Below, piece after piece: positions 37,427-48,100 of a stretch of 64,000 nucleotides of DNA. The first letter of the stretch is position 1. Every line of letters begins with the position of its first letter. The stretch covers positions 97,556 to 161,555 of the forward strand of contig JABVXV010000126.1 in the NCBI GenBank assembly GCA_013365325.1, in the 5' to 3' direction. The DNA comes from Dipetalonema caudispina (lineage: Eukaryota > Nematoda > Chromadorea > Rhabditida > Onchocercidae). The notes beneath the pieces were generated by a model, which was given only the letters and a program-made list of their open reading frames with translations, was not told where the DNA came from and did not search any database. Position numbers and translations under genes: made by a program.

Positions 37427-38144
37427 GAAACACACTTGATTAGCATAATCCGATGAGAAGATTTTTCCGATACTAAAGTAATCTCCATACATACTTACAA
37501 CGCTCAGAAACCGATCATCGACACGACCATCCATCTATACACGGTTCACAAACCCTTCCCACATCTGCACCGGAACATTTCATAATGTCTTCTACTAGGG
37601 CCGTATTTTCTTGGAGTTGGCAGGATTTCCCGTTTGTTAGGACACGAGCGACGTACGACGATGTTTGAGTTGTAGGACTGATAGTTGGTGTTTGGTTGAG
37701 GAGGAAGTATGAGGGGGTGATCAGTTTGGACTATGTGTAAGATGTCAGAAGGTTGTCTGGGATGTTTCATTTGTAAGCATAACAGGTTTAGCTCTTTTAA
37801 CAACATATAATTTTTCATGCAGAAAGTGTTTTTTGGTGATATACTTGAATGGGTTAAACTTAACTTTGCACGGCATGGATATATGGTTCATATCATGGCT
37901 ATTTTCGGTGAGATTGATGGAGAACTGTGTCCGGTTCTAAATGATTATGTTAATGGATTGTTATGTTTATGTTTCTTTGAATTCTGATTTTATGTTTTTT
38001 GTTTTTTGTGTTGGTTTTTTCACTGTTATATTGCTGTGAAATTACCTTTGTAAGTTATGATGGTTTCGGGATGGCATTGTAAGTCGTGGTATATTCGGGA
38101 CGCTGTTTTCCTCTAATTCATCTATTTCGCAAATTTTATTGCAG
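37427..38144. other. Divergent intergenic region, STAT and RACK1
   Basis: The shared upstream region of sta-1 (-) and rack-1 (+). On the plus strand it is noticeably richer in G and T than its flanks, for example 37600-37740 with repeated GGAGG/GGGGG strings. Open minus-strand frames at 37546-37818 and 38042-38353 have no good splice context or recognisable protein. Confidence 0.5.
38135..38144 (+). promoter_or_regulatory. rack-1: Probable spliced-leader acceptor of RACK1
   Basis: TTTTATTGCAG ends at 38144, with a 44-nt leader before the RACK1 ATG. No matching upstream exon is needed to complete the protein, so this reads as a trans-splice acceptor. The spliced-leader gene itself is not in this window. 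Confidence 0.45.
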
Positions 38145-38188
38145 TAGTCGGCAAGTGTTCCGTAGCTTGTGTGAAGAACTAGGCAGCA

Positions 38189-40222
38189 ATGGCAGAACAA
38201 ATGCAATTGAAAGGGACTTTGAAAGGTCATAATGGATGGGTGACACAAATAGCGACAAATGCTCGTTATCCAAATATGATTATTTCGTCTTCTCGAGGTA
38301 GGGATAATTCCTGGAATTATTTCTGCTGAGGTAGTAAATTGTTGTGCAAACATTATTTACGTGTTTCACATCGAAGATTGCTCTAAATCTTTGTCGAATT
38401 ACCCGGATTGCAACTTGATGGATGAGTTTCGAATCAAGGTGTAATTTCGGGTGTTTCAGACTAGTTTTAAAAGCATAGTGTTGGCTGTTCTTTTTTGCTG
38501 CAAAGTTGATGGTTGATAACCTGAGTTTCTTTGAAACCCGCATAAGGCTGTTTGTAATTTGCCATCATGCCACGCCTGAGAATCGGGCTTCAGTAATGGT
38601 CGGACTGTCTTAAAAGTCCATATTTCCGATCTTTATCGTGCATTTCCAATCCTCTTCGTTTGCTTTGATTCTAAGAAAAGGATAATAGTTTTTTGTCATT
38701 TCCTAGCCATCAAGTATCAGTATCCATAAGCAGAAGGTGGTGGAGGAATTTATGATTTGCTAGGAGACTAGTTAAATGGTCGAAGGTTAAATCTGCAATT
38801 TTCCAGATAAGACAATAATTGTATGGAAGTTGGATACGGATGATTTGTCAGGAAGTTACGGGGCTCAGTTAGGTGGAAAAGCTGAAAGAGCATTGAAGGG
38901 CCACGGTCACTTTGTTTCTGATGTTGTGATGTCATCTGATGGGCAGTTCGCTCTTTCTGGCTCATGGGACAAAACGCTGAGACTGTGGGATCTTACTACG
39001 TAAGTCAATATTGCTCTTTGAAAATAGTATATATATATATATGTATATAATATCAGTATTATCTATGGTGTATATGTGGGAAGAAGTAAAACAGAGGCGT
39101 TGCTATCACATTCGCATCATGTACTGCCCAACTGTACCGAGATATTTCGACTCCAACCAGATTCATGTCAGCAAAGGTATCTGTATTAAGCAATACTTTT
39201 CAAAATTCAATTTCCAGAGGTGTAACATCAAGGCAGTTTGTTTCACATACGAAAGACGTGTTATCTGTTGCGTTCTCTGCTGATAATCGACAGATTGTGT
39301 CGGGTTCACGGGATAAAACGATCAAACTGTGGAACACTTTAGCTCAATGCAAATACACAGTTAACGTGGGTGTTTTAAATGTTGGAGTTAGGGAGAAATT
39401 GCGAAAGCTTCAAATTGAGGCTGTGCAATATTTTATGAATGTTATGTTTTTTTTACAATCCATATTGTGCAATGTAACAAATGGTAGGAACATCTTGATC
39501 TGCCATTGTATGTTTTTTATCGCCGTTATTGTCATTCTACTTTTTCAGGAAGATTGCCACACAGACTGGGTTTCGAACGTACGTTTCTCACCTTCGAGTT
39601 CAAACCCTGTAATTGTTTCCGCCGGATGGGATAAAATTGTGAAGGTATGGAATCTTGCTAACTGTAAGCTGAAGACGAATCATATTGGACACACGGGATA
39701 TATCAATACCGTTACTGTATCGCCGGATGGTTCACTGTGTGCTTCGGGCGGAAAGGTGAGATAACATCAAGATTTTATGCATGAAAAGTTGAATAGCGAG
39801 AACTTAATTTTCCTGTACTAAACATGAATTCATACGGGAAAATTGTTGATTTTCATCGTCTTGTGGATGTATTTTATTGCTTTTACTACGTATCATTCCA
39901 GGACGGTAACGCCATGTTGTGGGATTTGAATGAGGGAAAACATTTGTATACTTTGGGCGGCAACGATGTTATCAATGCATTGGCATTCTCACCTAATCGG
40001 TATTGGCTTTGTGCTGCAGTTGGACCAGTGGTTAAGATTTGGGATTTGGAAGACAAGAAACCTGTAGATGAATTGAAGCTTGATGTTATGGGTGGTGCAA
40101 AATCTGCACCTCCACAATGTATTTCGTTAGCTTGGTCTGCTGATGGTCAAACACTTTATGCTGGATATACTGATAACGTAATTCGTGTATGGCAGGTTTC
40201 TGTTGCCCAAATTCGGTCATAA
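38189..40222 (+). CDS. rack-1: RACK1, 40S ribosome-associated WD40 scaffold
   Basis: 325 aa in five exons: 38189-38297, 38807-38999, 39218-39365, 39549-39755, 39902-40222. Seven WD40 repeats form a full-length RACK1. It begins [20 protein letters not shown]. Repeat motifs include [56 protein letters not shown] and [16 protein letters not shown], and it ends [23 protein letters not shown]1 binds the head of the 40S subunit and links translation to protein kinase C and other signalling proteins; length and repeat order match the family exactly. Intron 3 (39366-39548) is 183 nt, a multiple of three, and contains no stop in frame. TSR2 lies 630 bp downstream on the same strand. Confidence 0.97.
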
Positions 40223-40852
40223 TTGTGTATTTGTTATATGTCAGCATTGTTCTTTGTTTTTGCAAAACTAATGTATCAGCACTTTTCATATTAAATGGTT
40301 GAATCTACGTTTTATGTCTACAAGTATGTTTTACAAACGTTCATTTTTCCTACCACTTTTCCATCATTGAAAGGATAAACCTCGTTCGTCCACATACATG
40401 CTCGTTTATACGGGAAATCAGCAAGGAACAATCACCACTGTTGTTTAGTTGCTTGACGGCATTAAACCACATCTTATGTTTTATTTAAGGTTTTGCTGCG
40501 TGTATTCCTGGATAACGCTTAATGAAGTTATGCTTTGCCGGTAGCGAGAAATCTGGTTAAACTAAAATCTGATGAAGGACATGAATCATACTGAACATTA
40601 GTTGAGGTGTAGCTGTGTGTGAGCAAGTTTCCTTCCTTTTGTGTGGGAAGATGGGTAGTTTAGCTTCGATGAAATTTACCGACACTTTTGTTTTAATGAA
40701 AACTATGTACTAGTACAGAGTGGTAATTTGTCAGTAATTTACCGCGATCAGGTTGTGAAGCGGCTCGGATTTAAATTGCAGATAGTCCTTGTCAGCGATA
40801 TGTGTGATATTGTTTCCCTAGCTGGATTAATTGGATTTGTAGTATTCAGCAC
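40223..40852. other. Interval between RACK1 and TSR2
   Basis: 630 bp between the RACK1 stop codon and the TSR2 start. An ATTAAA at 40290-40295 may be the RACK1 poly(A) signal. A splice-acceptor-like ATTCAG ends at 40849, 3 nt before the TSR2 ATG. The spacing fits either an independent gene or a loose nematode operon with trans-splicing. No other gene is visible. Confidence 0.5.
40840..40849 (+). promoter_or_regulatory. tsr2: Probable spliced-leader acceptor of TSR2
   Basis: TAGTATTCAG ends three bases before the ATG. No cis-spliced upstream exon is needed for a complete TSR2, so a trans-splice acceptor is the simplest reading. Confidence 0.45.
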
Positions 40853-41696
40853 ATGGAGCATGATTGGGTGCACTGTGTAGATCGTCTCTTGAAAGCATGG
40901 ACCGGGTATCAATTGGCGGTGCGGATGCTTTCCGGTGGGCCAGAAACTTGTCAAAAGGCTGAGTGGTTCGCCGAGGTGAGGTTTTGTTCTCAGTTGTTTC
41001 CGTTGTTCAGCATAATGTTTTCAGCTTGGTATATATAAATTAACGATGCATGTTAAGAAAATTCTTCAAGTAAAAAGTTACTGTGGAAGGGAACTGGATA
41101 CAGCTTTTTATTAGGCATTATTTTAGCACTGCGTGAACCTAGCAGAGGCAAGACTGCGAGTCATATTATTTCAGGTTTTAACTGAGCATGTATCCAACTC
41201 ACACAATCTGCAAATTCATAACCTGAGCGAATGGATAAGTGACATTTTGGACAACGAATTTAATCTTATTCTGGAGGTTCGTTATTCTGCTTCGAAATAC
41301 TTCCTCGAAATCAGAGAAAATCACTGCTTTAGAGGTTTCTTGAGTTGATTTTTGCCGCGTTTGTTATCAACAGCAGTGAAAACATGAAGTCATATTTTTT
41401 TAAACCTTTTTCAGGATAACAGCGTTGAATGGCTTGCTTCATCTTTGCTAAAGTGTAAATTGTGGTTGGAAAAATATCAGAAAGCAGAGCTTGAGAATTT
41501 CCTGTCCCAGTTGCCATCCGAAAGTGCCGTACAAAGTGCTGCGACAGAAAGTCAAGTGATGTTGGACAACTCAGATGAAGAACACAGTGACTGTGAGGAA
41601 CCCGGGGATGAAGCCCAAGATGAACAAATTAAGAAGCCGTCAAGAAGACGCATGGAAACCGATGAAGATGGTTGGACTACAGTTATTCGCAGATAA
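40853..41696 (+). CDS. tsr2: TSR2, eS26 chaperone / pre-rRNA processing factor
   Basis: 168 aa, three exons: 40853-40975, 41175-41276, 41415-41696. The helical N-terminal domain carries the family strings LLKAWTGYQLAVRMLSGGPE, AEWFAEVLTEH, LSEWISDILDNEFNLILED and KCKLWLEKYQ. A low-complexity acidic stretch (DNSDEEHSDCEEPGDE) follows, and the C terminus ends DEDGWTTVIRR, the diagnostic TSR2 W-G-type motif. In yeast and man TSR2 escorts ribosomal protein eS26 (RPS26) into pre-40S particles. Length is close to that of human TSR2. The downstream AATAAA at 41722 supports this 3' end. The neighbour upstream, RACK1, is also a 40S component. Confidence 0.93.
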
Positions 41697-41721
41697 CTGA
41701 CGTTATAGCTTTTACTCGTCT

Positions 41722-41727
41722 AATAAA
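41722..41727 (+). terminator. tsr2: Polyadenylation signal of TSR2
   Basis: AATAAA lies 26 nt after the TSR2 stop codon. Confidence 0.6.
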
Positions 41728-41913
41728 AACTTTGGAATACTCAGACCTTTAACATCTGCATGTTTTTACTTTTATTTATAATAAATAGTCCATCGATACT
41801 GCGGACTACCATTTGAGAACTGTGAAATGCATTAAATCGGAATGGCATTTCTTGACAGTGGGCACACTATAATGCAATCTCTCATTCTTTTGTACCTAGT
41901 AGAAAAGCCGAAC

Positions 41914-41979
<66 letters not shown>

Positions 41980-42151
41980 GCAGGAAACAAAAAGGCGCAA
42001 CAAAACGAAATGAATGCAACAAAGCACATTCCATAACAGCAGTCGTAAATGCGTATGCTTGATTCTGTCAATATATATATACAATAAATGGCGTATAAAA
42101 TGAGGCAGTGCACAAATTTAAACAACAACCCGTGAGTAAATGAACAAAACA
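41728..42151. other. Interval between convergent TSR2 and pxf-1
   Basis: It contains an (AT)n microsatellite and the probable 3' UTRs of both genes. TTTATT at 41771-41776 (AATAAA on the minus strand) could be the pxf-1 poly(A) signal. No coding exon is seen. Confidence 0.5.
41917..41975. repeat. (AT)n microsatellite
   Basis: About 29 uninterrupted AT dinucleotides. It produces a spurious long minus-strand open frame of alternating Ile-Tyr that should not be annotated as protein. Confidence 0.95.
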
Positions 42152-45100
42152 TCAGCCAAACCAAGGCATCACTGGAACCCGCTTCGAGCCGAATCGCATC
42201 GATCCTGAAATTTGGCAGATCAAATTGAAAAATGAAAATATTTATTAAAATAATTTTGAGTGGTAGGTCTACTTTTTTTACTACCACAATCATTGGTACT
42301 GAGAGGACCTTTCAATCCCCAATCCTATTCTGATTATATTAAGACGGGTTATCATGAGGTCGTCCTTTGAGCATAAACAACGAGAAGATTAAATTCCATG
42401 ATCAAGTTCCGATGCAGAACTTTCAAAATTTAGAAAACAGTATAAATTCATCCAATCCTTGATTTATTCCCAGCAAGAATTTAGCTTGTACTGTGTATAG
42501 AAATCTAGATTGTGACGTCCTTGCATAATGTGTAATATTTTCACTGAGTCAATAAGGAGAAAATAAAACTAAATGAAAAATTCCTTTAACTGGGTTAAAC
42601 ATTACTGAATCTATAAGTGCTATTTTTAAACAAATTTCATTCAACGCGGATTAAGAATATGTGTACGTTCAGTATAAATTGCCTCCTGGTTGCTTTAATA
42701 AATAATTAAAAGTTTCAGTTATTCATAAGTCAAGCAAATATAACATACCATGATTTTGACCATGTTAAAAAATAAATGCACCATTGACAATGAGAGGAAG
42801 AAAAAGTATGCCGAACTGGTTAGAGGTAAATATTGTACATCAACAGCTCTGCATACCACTTTATAATCCTCCTGATAAAAAAGCACTTATTGAATGCAAA
42901 ATCTTTAAAGATTTCAACAGGTTGTTACATGTAATACAGCAAACTGCAGATATGATTTTAAATAGAAATAAAACTTACCGCTGCTATTTATGCGAGGCGC
43001 ATATAAACTTGTCACAGAACTACTTTCAGCATTCAGATCCACTGGCTGTACATCGGAGGTTGTGGTTACAGTTGAATGATGTTGAGAAGCAGAAGGAACA
43101 CGACGAACTGGCAATGGCGTATTCCGTAAGCGAACACCTTTTGAAGACAGTAAAGGAGACTGAAGCGGGCTTACAGGCATCAAATTTCCACTGCTACCTT
43201 GCTTCAAACGTGAGTTCTGAGCCAATGAAAGCATTTTTTGTACTGCATGTGGTGACTCTACACCTGCAAAAAAGTAGATGTGTTTATTCTAGGTACAAAC
43301 ATTAAAGAAAATTGGAAAAGTGTTTTTAACTGAAAATTACCAAATTTGGGAGCCGATATTCTGTGCTGATCGGAAGTACTCGACTGGCTAGATAAACTCG
43401 AAGGCGACGGTGATGGAGCTCTACGTCGTGTTACGCTTGCGCTACCGTATGACGGTTCGCATTCGTATGAAAGTTGATCCAAATCCGCCTCGCATTCAAC
43501 GACATTTAAATTTGACAGATAGGATTTGACTTTTCGAACCATTAAAGCTTGTTCGTATAACTTGCGACGTGGCTGTGTTGCAGTTTTCACTAAAAATATG
43601 AAAATGTTTCAGTAAGGATTATCTAAAAAATAGCACTTTTTCTTTCGTATTGCTTTGAAAAATTCTGCATCAAGCATACAACAAAAACTTCCAGGAAGAC
43701 ATTAAGAACTTGTGAATAAACTAACTTGCATTTGGTCCCATTTTCCTCATTGTAGCAACAGTCCCGGCACCGCCATCAAAACTATTCATGTTAACTAACG
43801 CATCGCTAACATCATTTCCACCACTCTTCAAATTTAATTACAATTATGCTTCACTTTGTTTAAACTAATTGTCCATATATGAATTTTGCTCATCAGAGAA
43901 GGTCTGTTTAGGTATTTATTGGCGACTAACATTCTTCGAGAGATCTATGCTCACCGATTTTGACATAACAGTAGCGTTACAGCAGAAAGAAGAATGTACG
44001 AATCGATCAGGTAGTTTTGGGTAGGAGGACTTTACAATGAGCTTTTAAAAAATAAACGAAAACACTATCAAAAAAGTCATACTTGTTGAGCCATAACGCC
44101 AATTTCATAAGGAGAACTGCACAGTTTGGTAACTGAACGAATGGCCTTCGCAATCATCCGTAATTTTTCGAAATTGATTAACTTCTCACAATATGTCGGA
44201 TTACCCTCATGTGAAAATGTCAGGTCTTTCTTGAGCACCGGATATATAGGAACAACAGGTGGTTCCTGTGAAACAATGGCAAGATGCTGACGATATTTCG
44301 ACATGTTTCTCGATGGATCTACCAAATGCTGCACATCTTCGAACATTTTCATGTACTTGCTGAAACATCAAAACTTCAAAATTTTCCGACAAAAAATATC
44401 CTTTTAACAAACCTTGGAACACGTTCCCAGGTGTGATGAAGTCTTCGAACAGCAGGCTTCTCCAAGCCGCTCATAATCGCAAACATCGAGTTGAAGTTCC
44501 TGAAGTCCCGGCAATATCGAGCTATTTTTATGAACTTCTTTATTAGCTTCATTCTTTTTTGTAAACCTTTCTCGCGACATATTTCTGTTGCAACCCACCA
44601 CATCTCCTGAAATGCTAACAGTATTCCTCAGTAAATAAACACATTTTACAGCAGCAACAAGGTTAAAAGCTACATACCTTATTGAATAAAGATTCGAAAT
44701 CAGCCAACTTTGGCCAACCATACTTCGATTCCAAACTGAATAAGTTATCTACATATTCCGTGGGTTCAATGGCCGAAAAGACATCGAAATCCTGAAATAT
44801 ATCCTTTGATAATTCGTTGAGTAAATACCAGCGACTATCAGCTTACAGGAGAAGTAACAATGAATACCAAAAACAATTTTGATAGAAGCAAATTTACACC
44901 TGTAAAGTAAGTTGAGCAGCGAGTATTTGCGCATTCAACTGAAGTAGATGAGTCTCTGCTTCTTTCAGAACTTCTGGAGCCAATTCGTCAGGTACCAATG
45001 GTTCTGATCTGAAATTTCGTCAATCTAGTGTGGTTGGTTAAAAATTTAGTCAAATTAAAATCCAATTTAATTAACGGATCCTTTTTTCCAATTGGAATGC

Positions 45101-48100
45101 CCTATCTACTACTGTCAAATAAGATAAAATAAAAGTCAGAGGAAATATGATAATATTAATTTGAAATTTCCATGGTCAGAAAGATTCACCGACTGTTGTT
45201 TTTTAAATAATAACGACTGTTGAGCTGAATTCGCTCAGCAAGGTTGTTCATCTGATCCGGAAGTCGTTTCTGCTTGATCACTCCATCCGGTGTCACAGTC
45301 GTCTCACACAACGCCCATTCCAAACTTCCACTATCAGAACTCATACCGAATTCCTGAAAAAAAAAAAAGAAAAAGGAAACAAATGCAACAGTAGCGTGGG
45401 TAAAGACTTAATATTAAAAAGTCAAATTTAAAAGAAAAAAACCTGCAGCGCAAGTTGAACTACATTTTGCGCAGTTGTTTCTTTGTAAACGGTGAGATAT
45501 TTGAAAGACTGATCAGCTCGATAAACTTTCAAAACATGTTCTGGACAAGGACTACTAGCAGGTTGATAGTACTGCGCAATATTCATTGTTGAGATTCGTG
45601 ATGAGCCAACAGAATGACCAGCAATGTCAGGATTTGAACGACTTGCACGAAGGGAATTCGATCGTGTCGGATTTAGCTGAAAATATTTAAAGAAGAATAA
45701 GCAACTCATACAGTGTTAACAGTAACTTGAGAGTATCAAAAAAAGCATGTTTCTTGAGACTTAAGTACATTAAAGTCTAGTGCTGTGTCGATCCGATATC
45801 ACTGCAAGTTTAATCAACGCGCCCCCACATGAAAGGGCATATTACATTCGATGACAGAGAAGCGAAGCAAAGATGTGTCAGACACATGAGGGTCATCAAG
45901 AACATGCAATTTAGAATCTAAATTTGGTTTAATTCAAATATAATTGAAATAACATATGTCATTAAGATAATTTTTAAAAATGTACTGTTTTCGACTCCGT
46001 AACAGGACCATCTGGTAATGTACTCGGTAAGCCCTTTAGCATTGTTAGCAGTTTATCCATCATTGAAGTTTTATTTCCCGCACTATTCGTCATACCACTT
46101 GGCGGAAAGCAAGAAAAACTGGAAGCACCCGATCGTGGATTCATTCCTATCATACACGACATAGATCCTCTTTGCCCATTTTCATTCTGCTGCAAAAACT
46201 GTCAGTTGTGAATCTTTATTTCACCAGATAACAAATAATCACCGTGTGGTTTTCTAACAAACCCTCTTAAATAGGATCACCCTGAGTCATCTTTTGTAAC
46301 AAACCCTAACATTTATACAGTGCTATACCTTCGGAATTGCTCTATGTTTTGTGTAGCGAATATCTGGCCCTTTCCGATACGCATTACACTGATCTTCAAC
46401 ATCCACTGCACGTTCTGATCGAGCGATCATCTCCTTGAAGCCCAGAAGATTTGACTTGACTGTTATGGACAAATGGGTGTTGCTACGCAAAACTTCTAAA
46501 GCCCGAATCAAACTAATTTTCTTGAAGCTTTGACCATTCACTTCGATTATCTTAAAAAAATAAATTTATGAATTGGCAACACTACCTCTCAAAAAAAAAT
46601 TCAGTTTTTCCAAAAACACATTTTAATACATATTCAGTTAAAACAATACTAGTTAGTTTTTTCTGTTTGGCTTAACCACTTGATTTTGATTTTATTTTCA
46701 GTTTTTTTATTCATGTGAGAGAGTAGTACGCAAACCTGATCGCCTCGTTTGAGACCGATTTTTTCGACACGACTGCCACGCTGAACATCAGAGACGAATA
46801 TTCCAGATGAACCGTTTTCTTTGCCACCAAGAATTGAGAGTGAAAGAGGTTGATCTCTACTCGAACGAGAATATACTATATTCCTTGTTCGAGATTTCAC
46901 ACTACACGCAATGTTCAATAATGACTGTAAAAATGACCTGCATTTCAGAAAAGTCTTTCTGAAAAGGCGATGTTTTCGATAAAAAAAAAAGAAAAAAAAA
47001 CGGCCTATTTCGAAACACTGCAAGGTCAATTCTAACAACAATTAAAACAATGAAGGAATACCATAATTCAAGGAAAAAGTGCGAAGGTTAATGGAAAAAA
47101 ATTTCGTTGCATCAGCATGGGACTAAGTGAAAAAAGTGCTACATCCAAGATAATAGTAACACTATTTGTTGTATAAATGATATAATTAACAAAACATTTA
47201 AACTTAATTTTATGCAATAAATTTATATTATTAATAATAAGGAACTGCATCTAATTAAAAGCATTCAATGTCTACAATTCAAGTGTTACCTGCTGACTGT
47301 GCATTTGATCTCGCTCGAGAGCCTGCTCAAAACGATCAAGCAATTGCATCATTTCACCATTGCACTCGAAGTCATTGAAATGGTTGTTGACCCACAGTAA
47401 CACAATTCGTGCAATCTGACAAGCAGCTCAAGTAAAACTCATCATCAAAAATTTAGCATTTACGAGAATTATGCGGTTATGTAGTGCAACGTGTCTCACA
47501 ATGGCATTGCTACTGCACATCGGTCGGGACATGGTCGAGCATTAATATACTAGAAAAGCTTACAATGCCGACTGTCAAGTAATCCCGTTTAATCTATTCA
47601 GCAGTTAGTCTGAAACTTCAAGAGAACTATAGAGATAATCCGAAAAAATGATTTCTCAATTTTTCTCAAGTTTCGGGCATATTTATCTTGAAATATCCCA
47701 ACATTACTTGAAATATTTTCATTCCCACAAAGTAATCACATTAATACCTCGGCTAATTTTGCAATGGGCAACGCCTATAAAAGTTCATGGGGAAAAAATA
47801 TAGGGAACCTTGTCTCTTAAGTTCGACTCTGCGAACCAGTGCATCAGCTTCTCAAAAATCATGGTTGGATCACTGATGAATACGCGATACATAAGCAGAA
47901 AGTCTTCAATATAGTGCGCATCCACTGCCGTGTCTCTTTCTTCAACCAAATGTTCGATCAACTTATCTCGATTGGCTTTGATCAGTACCTGACCCATTTG
48001 ATTACCTACTGATCTAAACAACCCAAGCAGTTACTATAAACATGTATAAAGAGTACACAATGAGTTTTCAGAATGAAGATACAAGGAAAAAAGAAAGACC

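Noticed and set aside
37499..37534. Upstream ATG and donor (MDGRVDDRFLSV, GTAAGT) before the STAT gene
   Set aside because: Splicing to the next acceptor puts a stop codon in frame; at most it is a 5' UTR exon.
41832..42293. 153-codon minus-strand open frame with Ile-Tyr repeats
   Set aside because: It is produced by translating the (AT)n microsatellite and has no other coding support; only the short segment 42204-42152, in another frame, is used as a possible pxf-1 exon.
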